Positions 23,384 to 32,040 are shown, counted from the stretch's first letter. The stretch is 45,220 nt of DNA from JBAZLV01 sp041650055 (GCA_041650055.1 JBAZLV010000016.1:1-45220); one strand, 5' to 3'. Translations and numbers: made by a program. Notes: generated from the sequence alone by a model not told the origin.

Positions 23384-23935
23384 ATGTGGACTCGTGAAAA
23401 ATGGGTTAAAGAAATGAATCGCTGGAACAGAATACAGCCTCATACTGCCTCCCATTCTCCCTGTCCAAAAGGATTCACTCTTATTGAGATTATTATTGTT
23501 ATTGTGATTGTCGGAATCATCAGTACCATTGCAGCCATGATTATTCTTCAGGGCGTAAAATCATACGCTATTGAAGATCAGCGTTCAAATGTCCACTACC
23601 AGGCGCGGCTTGCTGTTGAGCGTATTGCAAGAGAGGCGCGGCATATAAGAAACTGTTCGAGCATTGTTGGTCCTCTTAACCCTTCCGGAACACTGCAATT
23701 CACAGATATACAAGGAAGTGTAGTTACGTTTACCGTTGGCGGTGGAAATTTATCTCGCAATGGAAATCTCTTGGCGAATGGAATAACATCCGCTACGCCG
23801 TTTCGATTTTTAGACATAAATGGCAACCCAACGACAACTTGTCCCGGAATATGGTTTATTGAGATTGATATTACTGATACGCAAGGTTCTGAATCGCTGC
23901 AAATGAGAACACGTATACATCCTATGAATTTTTAG
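23384..23935 (+). CDS. Minor prepilin, GspJ/PilW/MshO type
   Basis: 183 residues from ATG 23384 (GGAGC close upstream; ATG 23414 is the alternative). A long 29-residue leader (to SPCPKG) precedes G|FTLIEIIIVIVIVGIISTIAAMII. The segment after the helix, YQARLAVERIAREARHIRNCS, is the GspJ/PilW signature. The C-terminal part resembles MshO (SATPFRFLDINGNP). It probably joins the GspH/I/K-like proteins at the pilus tip. The long leader is unusual but is seen in some PilW-type prepilins. Confidence 0.82.
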   Translation: MWTREKWVKEMNRWNRIQPHTASHSPCPKGFTLIEIIIVIVIVGIISTIAAMIILQGVKSYAIEDQRSNVHYQARLAVERIAREARHIRNCSSIVGPLNPSGTLQFTDIQGSVVTFTVGGGNLSRNGNLLANGITSATPFRFLDINGNPTTTCPGIWFIEIDITDTQGSESLQMRTRIHPMNF

Positions 23936-23952
23936 AACAAACGGGCATTCTT

Positions 23953-25995
23953 ATGAAAAACATACGCGGTGTTTCCATAATTGCTGCTGTATTTATTATC
24001 GTGGTTCTTGCGTTTATGGGAGTCATGTTTTTGACCTTCATTAGCACCGGAAGTTTCACCGCGGTTAATGATCTACAAACCACTCAGGCATTGTATGTTG
24101 CACAGGGGGGAATGGAATATATTCTCCGAAATCGGCCGTTCCCGAATTACTCCATGGGTGCAGGGACCATGGCTCTTGGTTCAGGCAATTTTACCGTTTC
24201 CTCCCCAACATACCTTACCGCTGATCCGGGCAATGCAAATGTAACGATTGATGTCGCATCCACTGAAAAATTCCCTAATAGTGGCCGCATTGTCATTGAT
24301 TCTGAAATAATAAGTTACACCGGAAAGGATGCAACCCATTTTACCGGAGCCACGCGCGGTGTTGGTGGAAGTTCTGCTGCCGCACATTCTACCGTGAACG
24401 CGTCTGTGTATCCAGCGACCATGGTGATGGACAATCCGCTTCTTGCGGCGGCGACAACGATCAATGTCTCATCGAACGTGGGGTTCAGTATTCCAGGGGT
24501 CATCATCATTGATATGGAGTATATCTTTTGTTCTGCAGTCAACGGGACTACACAGTTTACAAATTGTTTGCGCGGCTTCAATAGTTCTCCTCAAACCGAT
24601 CACTTGAATGCAAGCAATGTATTTCAATATTCACTCACCTCAACTGGCACAGTCGGGAATGCGCAGCGAACTATAGAGAGGAGTGTTGCAAGCCGGGCTC
24701 CTGGAGCCATGATGGTTTATGCTCAAGCGAACGGGGACGGAATCCCTTATTACCGCCAATGGGATGGAACGTCGTGGGGCCCCGAGCTAAGGGCGAATGC
24801 TGTACCTGCGAGTATTCAATATATGGTACTCAAATTCGCAAGGACTAGAAATGAGGCCATTCTGGGAACACTAAGTGCCAACGGACAAATTTGGGTGCAG
24901 GTTTGGAGGGATGGGGCTTGGGGCGCGGCCATGTTACTAGCAAATATTGGCGTAGATGCTGATTATCGCGGATTTGATATTGAATATGAAACGATCGCAG
25001 ATCGGGCGATTATTGTTTACAATGATGGGACTGTGAATCCCGATTATAGAATTTGGGATGGAAATGTCTGGTCGGGAGCCGTGAATATCAATGTGCCAGC
25101 GACGACCGGCAGCCCTAATTGGATTGAAATTGCACGACATCCTACGACCAATGAACTTGCAATGATAGTGCTTGATAGCAATAGCGATGTCTATGGACTG
25201 CGATGGGATGGAGGCAATTGGATTGCCTTAGGTGGTGGTGTATGGGATACCCAGGCTACAACTGCTACTTATAAAGCAATCCATGTGACATATGAACAAC
25301 AGTCTGGAAGAGCGCTGTTTGTTTGGGGCACACGTACGAGCAGCGGGAATCAGAATAGATATATTGGCTATAGAATGTGGAATGGAGCAATAGGAACCCT
25401 AAGCAATGTTGCAAATCAGAGTATCTCAAACATTGGGAATCACACTGCGCGATGGATGCGGCTTGCACCTGATCCTTACTCGAATCATATTATGCTGGGT
25501 ATACAGGATAGCGGCAGTGATTTAATTACCTCCTTGTGGAATGGTGCGGGTTGGGATGCTAATGGAACCCAGCATGACAGTAGCCTTGAGGATGCAAGTA
25601 GAAATTTCGACTTAGTATTTGAAACTTCCCCGGTGAATGCCGGTAGGCTTTGGCTTGTATGGGGCAATAGTGCCACGCTGAGTCGAAGACAATGGACTGG
25701 CGCAGCCTGGGGAGGTATTAGCAACACAGGCGATGACACGAGTTTTGTACAATTGATTGCGCATCCTGTATCGGGAGCGGTATTATCGGGCATATATGAA
25801 AGTAGAAACTCTGGCCCGACAAATAGATCTATCTGGGAAAGCCATTTGACGCAAGGAAGCGCTGTCTGGTCACCGCGAGTCGTGATCTGGGGTGGGCGGA
25901 CTGTGGCAGCGCCTGTCATGGAACGGGTTTCCATTGCCGCGGAACGAAGGCCTCCCCCATTCGTTGTTCAAGGATGGAAGGAAATCGTTAAATAA
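23953..25995 (+). CDS. GspK/PilX-like minor pilin fused to an eight-repeat W-x-G-x-x-W domain (probable tip adhesin)
   Basis: 680 residues. MKNIRG|VSIIAAVFIIVVLAFMG is a prepilin-like N terminus lacking Glu5, as in GspK/PilX proteins that cap the pilus tip. QALYVAQGGMEYILRN (about 45-60) is the usual GspK/PilX helix. Next come two related ~57-residue modules (about 95-151 and 166-223) with GRIVIDSEIISYTGK / GVIIIDMEYIFCSA, ATRG / CLRG and a His near the end. From about 255 to 645 aromatic repeats recur every 47-58 residues: W270, W319, W368, W418, W476, W529, W581 and W628, most in W-D-G-x-x-W form. This suggests a seven- or eight-bladed propeller. In MSHA loci the place is taken by MshP/MshQ. 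Binding partner unknown. Confidence 0.8.
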   Translation: MKNIRGVSIIAAVFIIVVLAFMGVMFLTFISTGSFTAVNDLQTTQALYVAQGGMEYILRNRPFPNYSMGAGTMALGSGNFTVSSPTYLTADPGNANVTIDVASTEKFPNSGRIVIDSEIISYTGKDATHFTGATRGVGGSSAAAHSTVNASVYPATMVMDNPLLAAATTINVSSNVGFSIPGVIIIDMEYIFCSAVNGTTQFTNCLRGFNSSPQTDHLNASNVFQYSLTSTGTVGNAQRTIERSVASRAPGAMMVYAQANGDGIPYYRQWDGTSWGPELRANAVPASIQYMVLKFARTRNEAILGTLSANGQIWVQVWRDGAWGAAMLLANIGVDADYRGFDIEYETIADRAIIVYNDGTVNPDYRIWDGNVWSGAVNINVPATTGSPNWIEIARHPTTNELAMIVLDSNSDVYGLRWDGGNWIALGGGVWDTQATTATYKAIHVTYEQQSGRALFVWGTRTSSGNQNRYIGYRMWNGAIGTLSNVANQSISNIGNHTARWMRLAPDPYSNHIMLGIQDSGSDLITSLWNGAGWDANGTQHDSSLEDASRNFDLVFETSPVNAGRLWLVWGNSATLSRRQWTGAAWGGISNTGDDTSFVQLIAHPVSGAVLSGIYESRNSGPTNRSIWESHLTQGSAVWSPRVVIWGGRTVAAPVMERVSIAAERRPPPFVVQGWKEIVK

Positions 25996-26063
25996 GAGAG
26001 AAAAAAGAGGCTAAATTCCGAGAACGCGAGAAAACCACGAAATATTTTATTAACAAATTTTCC

Positions 26064-26092
26064 TTGACAAATAGTTGCAATTTCACTATTGT
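26064..26092 (+). promoter_or_regulatory. Promoter upstream of the merR-like/pilM operon, with a palindrome over the -10
   Basis: TTGACA (26064-26069, perfect), a 17-base spacer and TATTGT (26087-26092) give a predicted start near 26099. The palindrome TCAC-TATT-GTGA (26083-26094) overlaps the -10 and could be an operator. This is the main content of the AT-rich 301-bp gap 25996-26296, together with the repeat at 26177-26254. Confidence 0.55.
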
Positions 26093-26176
26093 GAGTTTTA
26101 ACTGTAGAAAAATAAACCTGAACGCTTTTTGGCATTCATAATGCAGTATTAAATATACATCGTATTTTTAATAGAG

Positions 26177-26254
26177 GTCATTGCGAGGAGCCTGCCGACG
26201 AAGCAATCCCTTTACAGCGAGATTGCCATGCTCTCTGCGGTCGCTCGCAATGAC
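26177..26254. repeat. Palindromic intergenic repeat (GTCATTGCGAG family)
   Basis: GTCATTGCGAG (26177-26187) and CTCGCAATGAC (26244-26254) are perfect 11-bp inverted arms; the inner GACGAAGCAATC and GATTGCC segments continue the imperfect pairing. This resembles the widespread REP-type element whose arms begin GTCATTGCGAGGAG. It lies inside the predicted 5' leader of the merR-like gene. Confidence 0.75.
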
Positions 26255-26296
26255 AGGATAGCAAAAGTTTTTGCCTTTGCATGAGTAATAAATGCT

Positions 26297-26536
26297 ATGA
26301 AGACATCTGAAATTATCCAGGAACTTGACATCCCCCGGCACAAGCTTTATTACCTTGAGCAAAAAGGGTATGTGAAGCCGAAACGGATTCCCATGGGAGA
26401 TCTCGAGGCGCGGGTCTTCAGTAAACAGGATTTTTTGCGTGTGAAATATATCTGGAAATATCTTCAGCAGGGGTACAAACATAAAGCGGCATTTGCAATG
26501 GCAGAACGAGACCTGAAAATGAAATCAGCAGGCTGA
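26297..26536 (+). CDS. Small MerR-like DNA-binding protein
   Basis: 79 residues. A MerR-type winged helix-turn-helix is visible: TSEIIQELDIPRHKLYYLEQKGYVKPKR with the family's LYYLEQKGYVKP equivalent of RYYE-x-GLL-P, then a wing and FSKQDFLRVKYIWKYLQQGYKH. The protein stops where the dimerising coiled coil would begin and has no sensor domain. It lies 4 bases before pilM, so it is transcribed with the assembly genes. It may regulate this operon or pilin expression; no target is shown. AT-rich upstream DNA gives no clear Shine-Dalgarno. Confidence 0.8.
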   Translation: MKTSEIIQELDIPRHKLYYLEQKGYVKPKRIPMGDLEARVFSKQDFLRVKYIWKYLQQGYKHKAAFAMAERDLKMKSAG

Positions 26537-26540
26537 GGCT

Positions 26541-27569
26541 ATGGGATTATTTGGATCAAACATAAAAACCGGAATCGATATCGGCGCGTCAAGCATCAAG
26601 GTCGTCCAAATCTCCCTTTTTGGAAAACAGCCGAAACTCATCTCTGCAGGCATGCTCGAATTTCACATTGCTTCGGGAAATGAGAGCATTGGCGCCAATC
26701 TCCGGTATCTGCTCTCGGAAAGAAACATCAAGGCAGACAAGGTCATTACTCAGATGCCGGGGAAGGACATTACGATCCGTTCCTTTACGCTCCCCCGTAT
26801 GCCTGCTTCGGAATTGTGCGAGGCTGTCCGCTGGGAGGCAAAACGGCATATTTCCTACCCCCTTGAGTCAGCGGTTATCGAATATCTGATTACCGGCCAG
26901 AGACATGAAGGAACGGTTGACAAGCTGGATATTCTGTTGGTTGCCTGCGAACGGGATGCCGTTGCTCAGCATTGTGCTCCCTTTGAAGAAGCGAAAATAA
27001 AACTTTCAGCCATCGATGCAAATGCACTTGCATTGCGGAACGTGTTTCACCTGCTCGATAAACCATCAGACATGAACACGGTTGTTGTGGATATCGGAGC
27101 CGGGAAAACCGAGATCGATATTTTTAAAGGCGGTGTTCCTCGGTTCAGCCGCTGTCTTGATATCGGCGGAATAGACATGACCCGCGCGATTGCAGAGGCG
27201 CTTAACGTGAACATACAAAAAGCGGAAGACATGAAACGAGAGATGCATGTGTTAGCGTCATCGGATAATCCCGGAGTTGCGGCGGTTCGGACGATTCTGG
27301 ACGGCCTGATGATGGAAATACGCAGATCAGCCGATTATTACAAGACGACATTTCGAGAAAAAAACATCCACAATATTCTTCTGACCGGAGGCGTTTCCCT
27401 GATGCCCGGGATCAGGGAATATGTGATGAAATCGGTTGATGGAACCGTGGAAATCGATCAGCCGTTTGAAGGATTATCAGGGGCCAAAAATGTTATAAAC
27501 GAATTCAGTCCTCTGGCACCTCGTTTTTCTGTTGCCATCGGGTTGGCATTACGCAAGGCGCGAGTTTAA
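26541..27569 (+). CDS. pilM: Type IV pilus assembly ATPase-fold protein
   Basis: 342 residues. Actin-like cytoplasmic protein that binds the PilN N terminus and links the motor to the alignment complex. MGLFGSNIKTGIDIGASSIKVVQIS is the standard PilM start with the first phosphate loop. VVVDIGAGKTEIDIF is the second, and NILLTGGVSLMPGIREY the adenosine motif. The length is typical (about 340-355). GGCTATG is close to the previous stop, and pilN starts 5 bases after its end. In MSHA nomenclature it corresponds to MshI. Confidence 0.95.
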   Translation: MGLFGSNIKTGIDIGASSIKVVQISLFGKQPKLISAGMLEFHIASGNESIGANLRYLLSERNIKADKVITQMPGKDITIRSFTLPRMPASELCEAVRWEAKRHISYPLESAVIEYLITGQRHEGTVDKLDILLVACERDAVAQHCAPFEEAKIKLSAIDANALALRNVFHLLDKPSDMNTVVVDIGAGKTEIDIFKGGVPRFSRCLDIGGIDMTRAIAEALNVNIQKAEDMKREMHVLASSDNPGVAAVRTILDGLMMEIRRSADYYKTTFREKNIHNILLTGGVSLMPGIREYVMKSVDGTVEIDQPFEGLSGAKNVINEFSPLAPRFSVAIGLALRKARV

Positions 27570-27573
27570 TTCG

Positions 27574-28146
27574 ATGAAAAAAGCAAGCGATTATATCAAC
27601 CTGCTTCCGCGGGACGACAACAAATCCGGGAAAGCACCAAGCCGTCTAACCATCACGATCAGTGTCTTCGTCTTTGCCTGGCTTCTGATTTTCGGTTGGT
27701 ACGGCAAACAGGCTTTTGATCTGCGCTCGAAGCTGATGCCCTTGGAAGCAAAGAAACAGGTGCTTCAACAGCAACTCGCCGCTCTCCTGAAAGACCTTGG
27801 CATTGCAATGCCTGAAGGAACCAGTCCTGAAAAAGCCTGGTTGATTCAGAATTTATTAAACGAACGGGTGCTCTGGTCAGAAGTGTTTAAGCAGTTTTCA
27901 ACCATGGTTCCCCGCGGGCTTTGGTTTGACAGCCTTGAAGGGAGCTCTTTTGGCAAACCCGAAATCCGGATTCGGGGCGGGTCGTTTACCTACCTTACTG
28001 TTTCTGAATTTATGCTCGCCATGGAGAAATCACAGTATTTTGAAAAACCGCAACTTATTTATGCCAGGAAATCGGTGATGAACGGCAGAGAGATTATCGG
28101 GTTTGAAATTCTTTCGGGTGTTCAGAAAAAAGGCGGGATTCATTAA
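27574..28146 (+). CDS. pilN: Type IV pilus alignment protein PilN
   Basis: 190 residues from ATG 27574; an upstream open frame overlaps pilM and is not used. The cytoplasmic N terminus YINLLPRDD carries the conserved INLLP motif that binds PilM, followed by one membrane helix (LTITISVFVFAWLLIFGWYG, about 26-45) and a coiled-coil/ferredoxin-like periplasmic part (LRSKLMPLEAKKQVLQQQLAALL). Its stop overlaps the pilO start by one base (TAATG). It forms the inner-membrane alignment complex with PilO and PilP. Confidence 0.92.
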   Translation: MKKASDYINLLPRDDNKSGKAPSRLTITISVFVFAWLLIFGWYGKQAFDLRSKLMPLEAKKQVLQQQLAALLKDLGIAMPEGTSPEKAWLIQNLLNERVLWSEVFKQFSTMVPRGLWFDSLEGSSFGKPEIRIRGGSFTYLTVSEFMLAMEKSQYFEKPQLIYARKSVMNGREIIGFEILSGVQKKGGIH

Positions 28147-28712
28147 TGGCTGAATCGCAGACAAAAGCTCCCTTAATCAAACGGAAACTTTCAAAGCGTG
28201 AGTGGATCATTGTTCTGATTACGGCCTTTATCGTGGGTTCTGCTCTCTTATACCAGTTTCCATACACGTATCTTGTCAAGAAAGTGAAAGAGCTTCAGCA
28301 ATCGGTGCAGGCTACGGAACGGGATATCCTCTCGCTTTCTGTTCAACTTGCCGATATAAAGGCAAGGGAAGCCGAAATAAAAGCAGGAACAAAAAGAGGT
28401 ATTACGGGGTGGAAACTGGGCGACCAGAAAAGCGCTATGTTATTTCTTGATGGAATCTCGAGCGAAGCGAGGCGCGAGGGAGTAAGTCTGCTTGCCGTGC
28501 ATCCATCCCAGGAATCCGACAAGGACAAGTACAAGGAAGTTTCGATGAACCTTGACTTGAAAGGCAGATACCGCGAACTTGCCGAATACTTCAAGCGGCT
28601 TGAGAACATGCCCCAGATCGTGAATATCCGAAAAATTCGTGTTGAGGCCTGTCCTGACGCCTCATCTGCATGTGCAACGCAGCTTGAAGCAGTAACCTAT
28701 ATGGCGAAATGA
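28146..28712 (+). CDS. pilO: Type IV pilus alignment protein PilO
   Basis: 188 residues. A short cytoplasmic N terminus, one membrane helix (WIIVLITAFIVGSALLYQFPY, about 20-40), then a coiled coil (VKKVKELQQSVQATERDILSL) and a periplasmic PilO-type domain with VSMNLDLKGRYRELAEYFKRLENMPQIVNI, the conserved core of the family. It partners PilN. The ATGA overlap with pilP (28709-28712) indicates translational coupling. Length is usual for the family. Confidence 0.92.
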   Translation: MAESQTKAPLIKRKLSKREWIIVLITAFIVGSALLYQFPYTYLVKKVKELQQSVQATERDILSLSVQLADIKAREAEIKAGTKRGITGWKLGDQKSAMLFLDGISSEARREGVSLLAVHPSQESDKDKYKEVSMNLDLKGRYRELAEYFKRLENMPQIVNIRKIRVEACPDASSACATQLEAVTYMAK

Positions 28713-29125
28713 AGAATAAAGAAAAATATCCTTGGATACTCTGTTCTCTTCTGTGTCTGACAGCCGGATTGTTGTATTCCGGAATCGTTTGTGCCGCAGA
28801 AAAAGATCCTTTTTTCCCGGAGGGCATCCGGTCATCGGCAGCAGGAACCGGGACTCAGGACAGTACTTGGGGACGGGACCCGTTCAGCAGGCCCTTTGAA
28901 GGAAAGGGATCATCTTCGAAAACCTCAGGCCGGATAAGAAGCCTTACCGGAATTATATATGGCAAGGATGTACGGGTCGCAATTTTTGATGGCGAAACGC
29001 ATAAAGAGGGCAGCATGGTAGGCGGCCGGAAACTGATGGATATCCGAAAACGGAGTGTTGTGCTCCGGGGTGAAAATGGAAGCCGGGAAGAGATATTCCT
29101 GGAAGATTTTTCGATGAGGAAATAG
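28709..29125 (+). CDS. Short PilP/MshK-like pilus periplasmic protein
   Basis: 138 residues. The N terminus is a signal sequence (WILCSLLCLTAGLLYSGIVCA); a Cys in IVCAAE lies near the expected cleavage but is not a clean lipobox. After a flexible Ser/Gly-rich linker with KDPF and RDPFSRPF motifs (the DPF word recurs in PilP/MshK linkers), a compact beta domain follows: LTGIIYGKDVRVAIFDGETHKEGS and SVVLRGENGSREEIFL. This HR-like domain usually contacts the secretin. Position between pilO and the secretin gene supports a PilP/MshK role. Confidence 0.78.
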   Translation: MKNKEKYPWILCSLLCLTAGLLYSGIVCAAEKDPFFPEGIRSSAAGTGTQDSTWGRDPFSRPFEGKGSSSKTSGRIRSLTGIIYGKDVRVAIFDGETHKEGSMVGGRKLMDIRKRSVVLRGENGSREEIFLEDFSMRK

Positions 29126-29138
29126 AGAGGAGATGCCA

Positions 29139-30515
29139 ATGGGCTTTCATTCATGCAGACAGGGAGTCAGGTTTCTCGTATATGCCTGTGTTCTCCTGAT
29201 TGGTTTCCAGAGCGTGGCGTCTGCGGAATCTGTGGAAACCGTAAAAAACAGCTCTCCGTTTTCCATGGAATTTCGTGATGCTGATATTCGCGACGTGATT
29301 CGGGCGGTCGGCCAGGCAGCGCACATGAATTTGATTGTGAGCGACACAGTGACCGGACAGGTCACGATGAGTCTCAAGGATGTCGATGTATGGGATGCGC
29401 TCGAATCAATCCTCAAAACCAAAGGGCTTACGTATGTACGGGAAGGCGGGATCGTCCGTGTGCTCGCGATTGCGGATGCGCGCGACGATGATATGGAGAC
29501 CCGGATGTTTCCCCTGGGTTATGCAAACGGAAGAGAGACACTTACGGTTCTTGACAAAATCAAGAGTGACAGAGGGAAACTTTCGGTTGATAATCGCACG
29601 AATTCGATTGTGGTAAAAGATTTGTCCCTGAACATTGACCGCATGGCCCGGCTGCTCAAAAATCTCGATGCACGGATACCGCAGATTATGATCGAGGCGA
29701 AGATCGTGGAAGTCTCGAGCAACTTTGCGCGCGAACTGGGTGTGCAATGGGGCGGCCAGTATTCGGATGGACGGACGCTGCTTTCAGGCGGTTCGACAGG
29801 AGTCAATAATAATGCAACACCCAGCGGCGGAGGAAGTTCGTCGACAACCCCGGAAATTGGCAGTTCGACCTTTTACCCGCAACTTGGCGATATCGGAAGA
29901 ACCGGAAACGCCTATGTCGTAAATCTTCCTGCTGCTGTGGGAGCCGGTGCGGGCGGGGCGCTCGGAGTTTCCCTGGGGAAATTGCTGGGGGGAAAACTTG
30001 CGCTTGATCTTCAATTATCTGCTATGCAATCGACCGGAAATGGAAAGGTTCTTTCCAGTCCCAAGGTACTAACCATGAATAATAAGGAAGCAAGAATATC
30101 GAGTGGGACCGACATCCCGGTCCAGATCGTGAGCTCTACGGCAGTCACGAATGTTAATTCCCTCGGGGTTCAGACTATCTCTGCAAATCTTATGTTGTCT
30201 GCCATTCCCACGATCACACATGATAACCGGATCGTCATGGTGCTTAAGATCGAAAAGGCAGAACCTAATTTTTCCCGTCAGATAAACGGTATTCCAACGA
30301 TCATCAGGCGGTCTGCGGATGCCCAGCTTGTTGTGAATAATGGTGAAACCGTGGTTCTCGGAGGCATTTTAATCAAGAACGAATCCAACGCCGAGGCCAG
30401 CGTTCCGTTCCTCTCTAAAATTCCGATTCTCGGATGGTTCTTTAAAAAGAAAAGCAAAACCGATACTCAGGATGAGCTGATGATATTCATTACGCCGACA
30501 ATTGTGAATGAATGA
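29139..30515 (+). CDS. pilQ: Outer-membrane secretin of the type IV pilus (PilQ/MshL-like)
   Basis: 458 residues from ATG 29139, chosen because AGGAG is 6 bases upstream; ATG 29133 directly abuts it. A signal peptide ends near VASA. An STN-like segment SMEFRDADIRDVIRAVGQAAHMNLIVSD (about 40-67) and an N1-type repeat (QIMIEAKIVEVSSNFARELGVQW) precede the secretin core: ALDLQLSAMQSTGNGKVLSSPKVLT and VVLGGIL with SVPFLSKIPILGWFFK at the C terminus. It is shorter than PilQ of Pseudomonas and lacks AMIN domains, more like MshL. It forms the pilus exit pore and ends the operon; hemG converges from the other strand 24 bases away. Confidence 0.94.
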   Translation: MGFHSCRQGVRFLVYACVLLIGFQSVASAESVETVKNSSPFSMEFRDADIRDVIRAVGQAAHMNLIVSDTVTGQVTMSLKDVDVWDALESILKTKGLTYVREGGIVRVLAIADARDDDMETRMFPLGYANGRETLTVLDKIKSDRGKLSVDNRTNSIVVKDLSLNIDRMARLLKNLDARIPQIMIEAKIVEVSSNFARELGVQWGGQYSDGRTLLSGGSTGVNNNATPSGGGSSSTTPEIGSSTFYPQLGDIGRTGNAYVVNLPAAVGAGAGGALGVSLGKLLGGKLALDLQLSAMQSTGNGKVLSSPKVLTMNNKEARISSGTDIPVQIVSSTAVTNVNSLGVQTISANLMLSAIPTITHDNRIVMVLKIEKAEPNFSRQINGIPTIIRRSADAQLVVNNGETVVLGGILIKNESNAEASVPFLSKIPILGWFFKKKSKTDTQDELMIFITPTIVNE

Positions 30516-30516
30516 G

Positions 30517-30540
30517 ATGGAATGAGAAGAAAAATTCCAT
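30517..30540. terminator. Weak hairpin between pilQ and hemG
   Basis: ATGGAAT (30517-30523) pairs with ATTCCAT (30534-30540) around a purine loop in the short convergent gap, and overlaps the hemG stop. The tail is poor (TATTTC), so termination is doubtful. Confidence 0.25.
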
Positions 30541-31961
30541 TATTTCAATTTCAAAATCTTCTCCGCAGTAATCTGCGCCTGATGGATGCAGTCTCCGATC
30601 CCTATTCCCTTGTAAGAACACCCGATGAGATGCAGGCCGGGTGTGGTTTCAAGCGTCCGGTCGAGCACTGCGATCCTGCCTGAATGGCCAACGGTATATT
30701 TCGGCATTCCTTGTATCCAGCGATATATTTTTACGAGATGAGGATTTGCTTTGAGTCCGAGAATGCTATCCAGTTCTTGAAGCACAATACTTTCCAAAGA
30801 TACATCATCAAGATCCGTTACCAGTTCCTCATGGTGACCGCCACCGATATAGACACGAATGAGAATATGATCTTCTGGTGCGCGGCACGACCATTTTATG
30901 GAGATGAATGTTGCGGCATTAATTCGTCTGCCCTCGATGCGGGGTACGATAAATCCGAAACCGGGAAGGGGAACCTGAATCTCATCTCTCCGGAATGCGA
31001 GTGATATGGTTGCCGAGGATGACCACTCGATCCTGTTGATTTGCGCAACCAGATTTTCATCAACATTTTTTAAAGTACGAGCGGTTTCATACGAAGGGGT
31101 GGCGAATATAATATGATCAGCTTTGAATAGTTCCCCGCTTTCCGTTGTTATCGTATACCCGACGTTTGCCGGACGCACATCCTTTACGGCGGTTCCCAGT
31201 CTGATTTTTTCTTTTCCAAAAAAATCAGCGCAGGCCTGGGAAAGCGTATGCATGCCGTCCTTGTAGCTCATGAAAAATGTTTTTCTGGGTATGTCTGTTC
31301 GTTTTTTAGTAATAAGAGAAGAAAGCGGCCGATTTCTTCTCGCAGCCAGCATTCCCAGGATCAAACTCCGATGCTTTTTTTCCATGGATAAGAAACGGGG
31401 GAAGGTCGAGAGGACACTCATGTTGTCCGGATTTGATGTGTGAATTCCTGCAACGAGCGGTTCCGCGATTTTCTCGAGGCATTCGTGTCCGAGCCGCCGG
31501 GTGACAAAGGAAGCAAGGCTTTCATCATCCGATGTTTTTCGCCGAGGAATGAAAACGTCCATGCCCATGCGCATTTTTCCTGAAAGCGAGAGAAGCCTTG
31601 ATTTTGCCATGGGCCGGAATGCAGTCGGCACCATGAGCATTACGCCTTCAGGCAGGGGGTGGAGCATCCTGTTCGAATAAATAAACGTCCCTTTAAACTC
31701 GTCATTGGTCGGAAGCAGCTCCGATTCTATTCCCAGCCGCCGCGCAAGATTGATTGCCCATACTTTTTCCGGAAGGAAACAATCCGGGCCACCCTCGATC
31801 AGGAATTCGCCCTGCCGTTCGGTCAGAATCTTTCCGCCGATCCGGTTGTTTTTCTCGAGCAGTAAAATATCGAGGTCTTTTCCGTAGACTTTTGATCCGG
31901 CTTTCAGGTGAGCAGCAGCGGTAAGGCCAGCGATTCCGCCGCCGATAATGACGATTTTCAT
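30540..31961 (-). CDS. hemG: Protoporphyrinogen/coproporphyrinogen oxidase, HemY type
   Basis: 473 residues. FAD-dependent six-electron oxidation of the porphyrinogen in late heme synthesis. The N-terminal Rossmann motif IIGGGIAGLTAA (about 4-15) and LLLEKNNRIGGKILT, the EPLVAGIHTSNPDNMSVLSTFP segment typical of HemY, and the C-terminal HLIGCSYKGIGIGDCIHQA FAD loop are all present. The usual neighbours hemE and hemH lie 7 kb away on the same strand, separated by plus-strand genes. Whether it uses protoporphyrinogen or coproporphyrinogen cannot be decided from sequence alone. A 79-bp repeat-containing gap precedes it. Confidence 0.92.
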   Translation of the reverse strand: MKIVIIGGGIAGLTAAAHLKAGSKVYGKDLDILLLEKNNRIGGKILTERQGEFLIEGGPDCFLPEKVWAINLARRLGIESELLPTNDEFKGTFIYSNRMLHPLPEGVMLMVPTAFRPMAKSRLLSLSGKMRMGMDVFIPRRKTSDDESLASFVTRRLGHECLEKIAEPLVAGIHTSNPDNMSVLSTFPRFLSMEKKHRSLILGMLAARRNRPLSSLITKKRTDIPRKTFFMSYKDGMHTLSQACADFFGKEKIRLGTAVKDVRPANVGYTITTESGELFKADHIIFATPSYETARTLKNVDENLVAQINRIEWSSSATISLAFRRDEIQVPLPGFGFIVPRIEGRRINAATFISIKWSCRAPEDHILIRVYIGGGHHEELVTDLDDVSLESIVLQELDSILGLKANPHLVKIYRWIQGMPKYTVGHSGRIAVLDRTLETTPGLHLIGCSYKGIGIGDCIHQAQITAEKILKLK

Positions 31962-31980
31962 TAAAAGGAATCCTTCTTGC

Positions 31981-32017
31981 GGACACAGATCTGCGCAGTT
32001 TTACGCAGATAAAAATT
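31981..32017. repeat. Short intergenic repeat-like hairpin before hemG
   Basis: GGACACAGAT (31981-31990) is followed by CTGCG (31991-31995) paired with CGCAG (32004-32008) and AT-rich sequence. It resembles the ACACAGATTGACACGGAT segment before hisF. Recurrence is not verifiable here. Confidence 0.4.
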
Positions 32018-32040
32018 ATTTTTTTATAGTATTGTGCAAA

